From positions 992,001 through 1,056,000 of the forward strand of contig JAJFPB010000005.1 of assembly GCA_020881915.1 (NCBI GenBank): a stretch of 64,000 bases of DNA, in the 5' to 3' direction. Below are positions 33,905-42,793 of the stretch, piece after piece (positions within the stretch are counted from its first letter, which is position 1; every line of letters begins with the position of its first letter). The stretch comes from Paramyrothecium sp. XJ0827 (Eukaryota; Ascomycota; Sordariomycetes; Hypocreales; Stachybotryaceae). The notes beneath the pieces are model-generated. The model ran no database searches and was not told the DNA's origin. It worked only from the letters and a program-made list of their open reading frames with translations. Made by a program: the position numbers and the translations under genes.

Positions 33905-33970
33905 AGCGAAGTAGCTGAAAACACAAAAACAAGCAGGTTTCCCACGAGTCGCAAGACTCCTTCGCTTTTT
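33905..33970 (+). ncRNA. Putative Pol III ncRNA, tandem unit 1
   Basis: Begins AGCGAAGTAGCTGAAAACAC. The first seven bases pair with CTTCGCT at the 3' end to form a 7-bp terminal stem. Just before it is a perfect hairpin GAGTC-GCAA-GACTC (GNRA loop) at 33946-33959. T5 at 33966-33970 follows. A-box-like TAGCTGAAAAC begins at position 8, as in tRNA. A strong B box (GTTCGAATCC) lies at 33984-33993, outside the short transcript, and a second T6 run at 34017-34022 gives an alternative longer end. No coding potential. Identity of the RNA unknown. Confidence 0.62.
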
Positions 33971-34256
33971 GGACAGGACCGCTGTTCGAATCCGTCCGAG
34001 ACGTCGGCCCGCTTTCTTTTTTGCCATTGCAGCCGTGCTCCTACTTAACAAGACATCTTACTGTGGTGACGGATTGGCATCGCCATTTTTATGTGTCTTG
34101 GAGGTTGCAATTTTGAGATTCTCTGCTCCGTGTTTCTTTCCCACTCCGTAGACCAACAGTATCATTCTGATTGTCTTTCCTCAAGACATGCTCTGGTTAC
34201 GTCTGAGCTTTGAGTCACAACCCAAGGCACCCCTGTTCTCTTGCTGCAGCTACCCC

Positions 34257-34262
34257 TTATAA
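34257..34262 (+). promoter_or_regulatory. TATA element of ncRNA unit 2
   Basis: CCCCTTATAAG context; TTATAA starts exactly 30 bases before the conserved AGCGAAG at 34287. Confidence 0.62.
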
Positions 34263-34286
34263 GGCGGAAAAAGGGTTGATAATGTC

Positions 34287-34376
34287 AGCGAAGTAGCTCA
34301 ATAGCACAAATACTCTGCGTAATGCAGAGAGCTCCGGTAGAGTTCATCCACCCTCCTTCGGGAGACTTCGCTTTTT
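34287..34376 (+). ncRNA. Putative Pol III ncRNA, tandem unit 2
   Basis: Begins AGCGAAGTAGCTCAATAGCA and ends ACTTCGCTTTTT. The terminal 7-bp stem AGCGAAG/CTTCGCT is perfect. A central hairpin CTCTGC-GTAAT-GCAGAG spans 34313-34329 and a 3' hairpin CTCC-TTCG-GGAG (UUCG loop) spans 34353-34364. The A box TAGCTCAATAGC starts at position 8. T5 is at 34372-34376; a downstream B-box-like GTTCGACTTT at 34391-34400 and a second T5 at 34414-34418 follow. The fold resembles a tRNA outline without a T-psi-C loop. Confidence 0.65.
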
Positions 34377-34698
34377 GCCGAAGAGCGTTTGTTCGACTTT
34401 GATCTTGGCCTACTTTTTGATTGCCTGCATCCAGACACCAGTGGCGGTTGGACCTGGATCGCAGAAGATGGATTCTTTTGCCCATCCCCTTGCCTGTTTC
34501 ATCCTGGACTAGATAGAGGTGGTAACGTGTATGTACCAAAACTCTAGGGATCTCGAACTTCAGACCCTTTCATTACTGCACCCAAGTGAAGCTTCGTTCT
34601 GATGAAGCGCGGCATCTGCCTCTCCACGCCTCTGTGTAGACGTCCTGTGGTACGACAAGGGACCCTGCACCTCCCGTGTCACAGCCACTCCAAGCCCC

Positions 34699-34704
34699 TT
34701 ATAA
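34699..34704 (+). promoter_or_regulatory. TATA element of ncRNA unit 3
   Basis: CCCCTTATAAG again; TTATAA starts exactly 30 bases before AGCGAAG at 34729. Confidence 0.62.
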
Positions 34705-34728
34705 GACATAACAAACACGACATTCATC

Positions 34729-34803
34729 AGCGAAGTAGCTCAACAGCACAAACTACGCCTTGACTCGTATTACCTTTGTCTTCTCCGGAAGTCTTCGCTT
34801 TTT
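34729..34803 (+). ncRNA. Putative Pol III ncRNA, tandem unit 3
   Basis: Begins AGCGAAGTAGCTCAACAGCA, almost identical to unit 2 for the first 20 bases, then diverges completely. Terminal stem AGCGAAG/CTTCGCT is perfect; 3' hairpin CTTC-TCCG-GAAG at 34780-34791; T5 at 34799-34803. Downstream B box GGTTCGATTTG at 34816-34826 and second T5 at 34840-34844. A box TAGCTCAACAGC at position 8. Confidence 0.65.
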
Positions 34804-35184
34804 GCCAATGTCGACGGTTCGATTTGAGCAGTACCTTTCTTTTTGTCATGCCTGGGCCATCACAAGTCAACGGCACTATTTCTCTACCAACAGCAGCGGT
34901 TGGATTTTTTAACCATCTTGTTTTTACTTTGCCATTCCCTCACAGAAAATAGAAATCTTAAAGCCATATTGAACTTCATTCTCACCTCCTTGTAAAATCC
35001 AACTTGGCTGACGCTCTCGTGAAGACTTCAGGCTCTCGAGGTAGACGGACACAGCAACCTAGCCCCACATCACAATTTCCTCATTAGGCAACTATCCAGG
35101 CTACCACCATCCACCCGCCTCATCCCTGAGTCATCCGGCAAGCAGATCAAACAGGGCATTCTGCAGTAACACGCAAAACTCCCC

Positions 35185-35190
35185 TTTATC
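35185..35190 (+). promoter_or_regulatory. TATA-like element of ncRNA unit 4
   Basis: CCCCTTTATCA; the TTTATC starts exactly 30 bases before AGCGAAG at 35215, and the four C match units 2 and 3. Confidence 0.5.
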
Positions 35191-35214
35191 ATGCAGGATA
35201 ATTCGTCGATATCC

Positions 35215-35300
35215 TAGCGAAGTAGCTGCAACACGCTCTTTTGAATTAAGAATGTGCGTAAGCACTTTCTTGCTATCTGTCTTCGGACGCTTGGCTTTTT
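35215..35300 (+). ncRNA. Putative Pol III ncRNA, tandem unit 4
   Basis: Begins AGCGAAGTAGCTGCAACACG. The terminal stem pairs AGCGAAG with CTTGGCT (one mismatch). Central hairpin GTGC-GTAA-GCAC at 35254-35265 and 3' hairpin GTC-TTCG-GAC at 35279-35288. T5 at 35296-35300, downstream B-box-like TTCGAACCC at 35316-35324, second T6 at 35337-35342. It is the most divergent unit but keeps all elements in the same order. Confidence 0.6.
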
Positions 35301-35342
35301 GTTGCTGGCCATGTTTTCGAACCCAGCCTCGAACTCTTTTTT

Positions 35343-35846
35343 CTTTCACCGGTGCACTGGTACACAAGAAGCACTCTACTCAAATAGTACCAGAAAGCCT
35401 CAAATCCCCGAACCGTCATTCACATGAGGTCGGCATCCTTGGCCGTAGCTTAAGCACATCAATCATACAGCGTATATGAAAATCTGTTCATTTCTATGTC
35501 GAGGCCTGGTCAGGGCATATCTCAAAGTCCCTTTTCAGCTGTCCCTGGTATCCATCCTGATGGCCACTGAACCCTATACATTCAAGAAGACTGCGAAAAA
35601 TGTGCCTCTGTAAAGCCACTTGCATTTCTGGTATATACACATGAAAGGAAAATACTCAATATGTTCAAGGTGAAACGGTAGGGATCACTGTGTCAGTGCC
35701 GCTGCCGACACGAGTGCCGTGCATCCTATGTCTGTCGGGCCCGGGGCCGCTGAGTAGATTTCAACCACGGCTATTTCTGCCTGGTGATGCTCAGTCTCTG
35801 GCTGCGCCTCCCCCTTCAGACTCTTCGGCTCAGCAGGGCCGCTACC
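35343..35846. other. Intergenic
   Basis: Downstream of the ncRNA array and of the GH55 gene stop. No fifth copy of the array unit and no gene seen. Confidence 0.45.
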
Positions 35847-38219
35847 CTATGCCGCCTGGAAGAGCGCGATGGCGCCCGCAAAGTTGTTGCGGTTGTCGGC
35901 GTCGAGGGCGGCTGACTGGCCGTTGAGCCTGACCATGTTCACGGCCGCCTTGGTGCTGATGCCGACGAGATGCACGTTTGAGTTTTCGATGCTGATCATG
36001 TTATCTTGGCAATTGTTGGCCGGCACACACTCCTGATCATAGTTATTGAAGAAGCTGTAGAGGCCACCGCCATAGATGAACACGTCCTTGGAGTCGTTGA
36101 TGCGGAGACCCCAGGTGCGCCTGCACGTGCTGGAGTCGGTGCACTCGGAGAAGTCGGGGTCAAAGTACTTCGCGTTGGGGGTGAAGGGCACCATGGAGTC
36201 CGGGTTGCCCTGGAAGTAGGCCGTCTCGGTTTGGATCAGACTCATGAAGAGGTTGGCAGCGTTTTGGATCTGGTAGTTGACCAGTGTGTTGTGCTCAGAG
36301 GCGCTTCCCCACAGCCAGGTAGGCTTGGTCGTCTCAATGAGCATGCCACGGCCATTGTAGATGTTGATCTGGCCAAAGTCGGGGAGGTCGAGCTCGTGAT
36401 CGGAGACCCAGGCCCAGGTGTTCTCGAGGTAGGCGCTGGCAGACTTGGTGAGGTGAAGCAGCATGAAGGAGCCGATGCAGTCGGGGTTGACCTCGGTGGT
36501 AACATCGGGGGTCTTGGCGCAGCGATCGGACTGGAGCTGGGTGCCGGCCGATCCACCGACGCGGAAGTGCACATCGAACAATGCGGCAGAGCCTTGCGAC
36601 TGGCCCTCGACGTTGAACTCCATCAGAATGGCACCAGCTTGGGGTCCCTGGGTCTCGAACATAAGATCGGCAATCTCAACGTTGCCAACATCTCCTGGCT
36701 GACCGATTTGCCAGACTGGCTTGGGGTTGGCCTGGTCCTTGAAGTTGGAGTTGCCTCCGGCCATGATGAGCGGCCAGATCTCACCAACAACCTTGATGTT
36801 TTTGGGGACGCGAACAGTGTCGGTGATGATGTAGGCACCGTGGTCAAAGTAGACAATCTCATCGGCGGCAACGCTATCGAAGACAGCCTGAATAGCGGCA
36901 GTGTCGTCGGTCTTGCCGTCACCCTTGGCGCCACGGGTCTTGACTGAGATGAACTTGGAAGAGGGAACATCAAGGTACTGGGGCTTGCTGCGGGCAAAGA
37001 CGCGGCCAGATCCCTCCAGCAGACCAGCCGGCTTGGTGATGGCGTCCCGGGAGCCCTGGACAGCGTTGCCGCCATCAGCGCCACTGTAGGCACGCCCTTG
37101 GACCCACGATGCGACGATGGCGTTGCCTGGGAGGATGGTAGCCTGGGTGCCACCGTTCTTGACCGCGATGGGGACGTTGGAGGACATGTCGACGTTGTCG
37201 AGAACAATGGTGCCGTTGGTGCCGGTCTGGCCGGGGTCGTAGAGAGTGAGCACGCCGACGGCAGTGTTGGAGATCTTGCTGTCAAGAACAAGAATGGAGC
37301 CGGCATTCTGGACAACGCCATCACCAGAAGTCATGTCGATGCCGACGTCGCAGTTGTTGATTTCGATGCCGTGGAAGGCCCAGACCCAGTTCCAGTTCAT
37401 GAACATGGCGGTCTTGCAGCCGTTGAACTTGAGGTTGCGGACGGTAAACTGCTGGTTGCCGAAGAAAGCGCCATACTTGCCACCGTTAAAGGTGAGATCA
37501 GTCATGAAGCCACCGGAGCCGTTGTCCATGAAAATGCCTTGCTGAACGTTTGCGTCACTCTTGTCCTCGTGCATGTTGAACTCGATGTTCTGCAGAGAGG
37601 TAGCCTGAGCGACCTGCCAGTGAATGCCGGTACCAGTGGTCATGGGCAGGCCCTTTAGGTCGATCTTGAAGTTGCGGATCTGGCGGAAGAAGTTGTTCTG
37701 GTTGGTGTACCAGTTGGAGCCATCCGGGTTGTATGGGTCGGAGTCGATGACAGCGATGCCCTGAAAGTTACCGGCTGCCTTCAGAACAGGGAGATCGACG
37801 GCATCGCCAACCAGTTGGGTGTAGTAGTATGGGATGATAGGCGTGGAGACGACGTAAGTACCGGGGGGGAAGTAGACGAGGCCAGGGGTGACGGTGGAGG
37901 AATCACAGCCGTTGCCGCAGCGGTTACCGTCGGTGATGGCGGCGTTGATGGCAACCGTGTCATCGGTCGAGCCATCGCCCTTGGCACCGTAATCCTTGAC
38001 ATTGCGGAAGACTTTGTGGTTCGCATCTCCAAAGGCTGCAACGCCTTGACGCTGAATATCGCCGAACCACCAGGGTCCAGCAGCGCCGGGGGCAGGTGCT
38101 GGAGCCGGAGCTGGAGCAGGTTCCTGCGGAAGAGGATTCGGCGAGGGAACAGCCTCGGCGAGGGAGAAGAGGCGCAAGGCCAGAATGGAAGCGGTGAAGA
38201 CGGTCGCGAGACCCATCAT
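35847..38219 (-). CDS. Secreted glycoside hydrolase family 55 exo-beta-1,3-glucanase
   Basis: A 790-residue single-exon protein. The N-terminus MMGLATVFTASILALRLFSLAEA is a signal peptide or signal anchor, followed by a Pro-Ala linker. Two right-handed beta-helix halves each open with the same motif: NVKDYGAKGDGSTDDTVAIN near residue 75 and VKTRGAKGDGKTDDTAAIQ near residue 430, as expected for GH55. Further family blocks: WAFHGIEINNCDVGIDMT and WAWVSDHELDLP. The enzyme releases glucose from beta-1,3-glucan, in the wall or outside the cell. The longer open frame to 38258 lacks an ATG; of the two adjacent ATGs the upstream one is used. Confidence 0.92.
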   Translation of the reverse strand: MMGLATVFTASILALRLFSLAEAVPSPNPLPQEPAPAPAPAPAPGAAGPWWFGDIQRQGVAAFGDANHKVFRNVKDYGAKGDGSTDDTVAINAAITDGNRCGNGCDSSTVTPGLVYFPPGTYVVSTPIIPYYYTQLVGDAVDLPVLKAAGNFQGIAVIDSDPYNPDGSNWYTNQNNFFRQIRNFKIDLKGLPMTTGTGIHWQVAQATSLQNIEFNMHEDKSDANVQQGIFMDNGSGGFMTDLTFNGGKYGAFFGNQQFTVRNLKFNGCKTAMFMNWNWVWAFHGIEINNCDVGIDMTSGDGVVQNAGSILVLDSKISNTAVGVLTLYDPGQTGTNGTIVLDNVDMSSNVPIAVKNGGTQATILPGNAIVASWVQGRAYSGADGGNAVQGSRDAITKPAGLLEGSGRVFARSKPQYLDVPSSKFISVKTRGAKGDGKTDDTAAIQAVFDSVAADEIVYFDHGAYIITDTVRVPKNIKVVGEIWPLIMAGGNSNFKDQANPKPVWQIGQPGDVGNVEIADLMFETQGPQAGAILMEFNVEGQSQGSAALFDVHFRVGGSAGTQLQSDRCAKTPDVTTEVNPDCIGSFMLLHLTKSASAYLENTWAWVSDHELDLPDFGQINIYNGRGMLIETTKPTWLWGSASEHNTLVNYQIQNAANLFMSLIQTETAYFQGNPDSMVPFTPNAKYFDPDFSECTDSSTCRRTWGLRINDSKDVFIYGGGLYSFFNNYDQECVPANNCQDNMISIENSNVHLVGISTKAAVNMVRLNGQSAALDADNRNNFAGAIALFQAA

Positions 38220-41200
38220 GAGATAGTACCAGCTAGCTGGGTTTCTTCGAGTATGCAAGTGTTGCTGTCGACCAAGGAAAGGCTGTGCCGATGCAGGCTA
38301 TAAGAACGGATGCGTCAGTCTCAAGTTGTTACTTTTTCGCGTGGGAAATATGAAATGTCTCGTAGGAAAAAGAAAACAAAGTCCGAGCCAGAGTGGGATA
38401 CTGATGTCAGAAAGATAACAATAACAAGGAGGAATATCAAAACTCAAAAAGCGTACATCAAGAAGCTTTGTTTAGACCGTGGGACTGCCCAGCAGCGTCA
38501 AAGAAGAAGATGCGCGAGAAGTGTACGAAGATGAAGAGTGGTTGGTGAAGCAAACAGTGAGATGACCACAGAAGTGATGTGAGCTTCTTATAAGAATGGG
38601 TGGGTCCAGCAACAGAAAACAATAGCAGGCAAACGAAAGAGAGTGGTCGTGAATGTGGCAAAGCAGTGGCAGCCAGCTGGTGAACAACCATCCAATCCTC
38701 GGTCATGTGTAGGAGTGGCGGCCAGCTGGTTGTGATGTGAGGTGCTGTCTGGTGTTTCCCCACAAAGCGCCAAGTGAATAGTAAAGCCGAGATGAGTTGA
38801 AGAATGGTGTAGCACGCAGCTGCTTTTTTGGGCCAAAGGAGGTGTAAGTTGCAGGGAGGTAACGATACATCGGGGCAGCCTTGGCCCTGGGATGTGTGAT
38901 GGGGTCATGCGAGTGGGAAACTTTCCCCAGCTTTGGATGCGGTCGTGCCGATCGCTAGGCGAGATGAACAGTAGGTCAAGGCAGGGTAGCGATGAGTGCA
39001 CAAAAAGTAAAAGTGGCCGGACGACACGCTCCAGCTCGGAGCAGCCACGATGCGCAGCGTTGCATTGACTTACCACTAGCTGGCACGAGGTGACGTGCGG
39101 GTCTGAATTTCTCCAAAGTTGCCAGTCACAGATTGGCAACGGAGGCGAGTTGAGGGCCTGGGGATGGTTGGGTATCCTTATATGACCGAACTGGGAAAGG
39201 CAGGAGGGATGACGAAAGAACGTGGTATCAGAAGAGAACGCAAAAGAGGAGCATGCTTCGAAGGAAAAGAAGGAGGGAGAAACCGAGACGATCAACGACG
39301 GATAGAGATGAAGAAAGGGAAGACGCAGAGATGACACCAAAACCGCGTGCATGTATGTGCGTGTGAGCGGTGTCTTATATCAAGACAACGAGGTAAGGAT
39401 AAGGCAGTCCCAGGACAAACTTTCCTTGCAAGCTAAAACGGATGGGCCCCAACGGCCAGGGGAACAAGGCACCCCATCCACAGGCTCGCAGACCACGACC
39501 TCACTTACACGCACGCACGCACATAGTCCGAGTCCAGGGCCGAAAAAGTAATCTTGGGCCCACGGTGGTTTGAAACAGCCGGCGGCGGACGTACCTGGCG
39601 GGTGGCAGAGTCGCATTCCTGGGGGATCGCAGTGGCACGCACACGCTGGTGCTGCCCACGGTAGCCGCCATGGGGCTGTGGAACCATGACTTTGGCGTGG
39701 TCGTGGTAAAAAAAGGTGTTTGGGAAACAATTGGCCACCAGGCGAGCGTTCCCTTGTTTCAGACGATCAAAGGGGGCTCAGGCGACGGGACGAAAACAGG
39801 AACAGCGCAGCAGTTGGCGGCTGTTGTCGCCGGCCCCCGCTGAGAGGGGGAACGGCTCCAGCGCGATAGGGTGGTTGTTGCGGGCTACCCGGTTTGCATG
39901 AATGTAGAGACCCTCTTCACTCTGCCTATCCAGGGGTGCGGTTTGTCCAGGATGTATAGAGGAAGTTGGGTCGAAGATGGGCCGATTGTCGTGGTTGGCC
40001 GTGATGTCAGGAGAGGAAAAACTCCTGTTACGTCGCATGCATCGACAACCCTTGTCCCGAGAGCCAAGAAAAGAATAGCCAATAATGGGCCTATAACGGG
40101 TCGGTCTTGATTTTCACTTCAAACCACCACCTGCGACTCGACAGCAAAGCGCACAACTTGGCAGCAGCAGCGGATAGCTCGCACCGGGCAAAAGGCCCCC
40201 AAAGACGTGACGCGACCCAGCTTGCCCACGCCCAGCGGATGGGAGCGCCCGTGACATGTCCGTGGGCACCGATGCCATGAATCAACCGCTGTCGTGGGGT
40301 CAGTTGGGCGTAGTCCTGTTTCGTGCCGAGGGGGTTTTAGCGCGTCCAATGGGCTGTCGCTGTCCGTAGACAGGAGGTGGAGGTGGATCGCAATAGAGTG
40401 GAAGAAGAACAGGAAGCAGAGGCAAAGCGGGCTTTGGTTTGCTCTGGTTGTCTGAAAATAGTGCCCAAGCTAAACCAGAAGCAAGGACGACCGGGTGAAA
40501 TGGTGATCCTGTTGCCTGTTCAGGCCAAGGCCCTTCTGTGCTTCCTCCCTTGTGCCTGGCTATTTTCTTCCGGTTCTAGCGCCGTTTCACATGCACTGCC
40601 GCTGGGGGCCTTCGTTGGCTCAACATCTTCCACGAGCTCCTAGTGCCACAGCCCAACTTATTCTTCAAAGCATGAATTTGACCCGGCCGACTGGCCATGG
40701 AAGCGCCATTCCCTTGACGCCTCCCGAGGGCATCGTCCATCTGCCGCATCTTGCAGGCATGGGTCCATGTCTACAGGTTGTCGGCTTCTGGCCAGTATCC
40801 TTGCCTTGAATCGCTACCAAAACCTCTTCAATGCGCCGACAGTCGAGGGCAGTCCATTTAAACCCTGTGAAAGCCGGCTGTGGACCTTTCAGAGTCCGAC
40901 TTCAGGGGACAATCAAGTTACCCTTGATCAACTTCACCTATTCTCGGATTCCCTTTCAACCTGTTGCGCCTCTCCTTCGCACGGTCCGGAGCAGTATACT
41001 GACAGATATTGTGTCAATGACAAGCTTCGCCGATCTTCATGCACGATATCGACCCTACAACACTTGCACACGGTTTGGCTCTGATGAGCAAAAGCATCTG
41101 CAGACGTGTCTGCCAATTGACATCTGTTTTCCGCCCATTCCGAGACCATTTACTCAGCGCCGCGCAGTAGTTGGCCCCCATCCCTGCGTCGTGTTATGCA

Positions 41201-42793
41201 GCATCGTTTGCCACCCAGCAAATTTCTCGACTGTGCTCTGTATGGCACCGATTCATTCGCGTGCACAGCCAGCAGCTTCTCGCTGGATATGCGCTTGCTT
41301 TTTGCACGGATAGGCTAAAAATGCCTTCTGCTTGCGTGTGATGTTGGCCTCTCCAAGCTTATTTTGAAGATCAACTTGACTCAAGGAATGCAGAGCCCAT
41401 AGTGATCGCCTCCCTATAAAAAAATCCTCCGCCGATCATCCCTCCCACTACGGACATCTCCCGCCGTACTAATATCGATCAAACACCGCCCGCGCATTCT
41501 TCCTCGCGCCGCCCGCTTATAGTCGATAGCCTGCAATTTCCTCCGGGTAGCAGTCGACTATTCCTCCCTCTCCGGCGCATCCTTGTCTCGAAACAGGGGC
41601 CCCCAAAAATTTGCGGAGGCGCACGGCTCTCGAAATCCTTGGCATGCTGTGCCGAAGACGCGCGATGGTCCGGTACCTTGCTCCCCATCTGGACGCCCCG
41701 ATTACCGACGACAGCTTGCAGTTTTTTCCCGTGCTGATCGTTGGGGGCTGCGTCTGCCAGTCCTATGACCTGCAGGGCGGAAGGCACTGCAGAATCACAG
41801 CCGCATGCTCTAGCAGTGAATTTTGATTCATAGTAAGTCCCCAACAAGTCTGATTTATGCCGCGGGTCTTGGCATGTCTACGCCTGACTTGGCTGCTCAT
41901 CGTCAAAAGCTTGTTTGTTAGTTGGTCCCTCATCTTTTTGTACAATTCTGACCAGACTATGCTGACCACCAGCTATCCGGTCACGCCAGCAACTCAGATG
42001 AGCCCTTCCCCGCCATCGCTTCTTGCAAACCCCTGTAGGTCTGCAAGCGAGCCCATCCCCTCATTCACTCCCTGTGTTCTCATGTGATCCGCCGTCCGTC
42101 CTGTCATGCGGATTCACCTTCCCGACTAAGCGCAGTTTGGGGCCTAAAATAACCAGTAAAGCATTAATTAACTCCCTTTCTCGTGCCCCCTGACGAGCAC
42201 ATAGGCTCATGGGTATCACAGGCTGCTATCAGGAGGAACAGTCTCGGTCGATCACAAACGGAGTAACAGGCTGTTCTGGCCACCAAGGGCTAGCTTCATG
42301 AGTTTGATGACGCATGGTAACATCTTCCAAAGTGTCAAAGAAGCCCTGCCGTTCTTGTTGTTAACCCGAGGTATCACAACCTAGCAAAAATCCCTTCCCG
42401 CCGACTCGGTCAAATTTCCCTAGATCGCTTCCAGGCTACGTTACAGAACTGGATCCGTGGTAAGCAACTCGCTCTGATAGGATTTGATTTGTGGGACTGT
42501 ACCAATACACCGAGGTAGCTGAAGGGTGCGTCTGTCCAAAAGAGTTGCCATCGTTGCATGACTAGTATATTCCAATATCTATAGCTCTGTAGCCATCCAA
42601 GAGACTCAATTACACCTGGAAAATATCCAACAGGTTTGGAACGGGGGGGGGGGAACCACTGGTGAACGCCCTTCCCAATATTAATAGAAGACCCAAGTCA
42701 GTGTTGACTGACCATCCCCAACGCCGCTGCGCTCCTAAAGACAAAATCATGAATCATCGAGCTGATTGGGCGGGCACTGGAAAGGAGAAATGC
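38220..42793. other. Gene-poor interval (4.6 kb)
   Basis: No gene I can support on either strand. An uninterrupted 254-codon minus frame at 38588-39352 is rich in Ser, Pro, Leu and His and looks like leader or promoter sequence. A TATA-like CCTATAAAAAAATCC on the plus strand near 41412 precedes a 60-codon frame starting at 41644 (MLCRRRAMVRYLAP), unsupported. A G-run of about 11 lies near 42642. It could hold a long GH55 promoter or a non-coding transcript. Confidence 0.4.

Noticed and set aside
36006..36947. 313-codon open frame antisense to the GH55 gene
   Set aside because: Same reason: the sense strand carries the GH55 motifs.
38588..39352. 254-codon minus-strand frame
   Set aside because: Composition rich in Ser, Pro, Leu and His with no domain; looks like promoter or leader sequence of the kind seen elsewhere in the gap.
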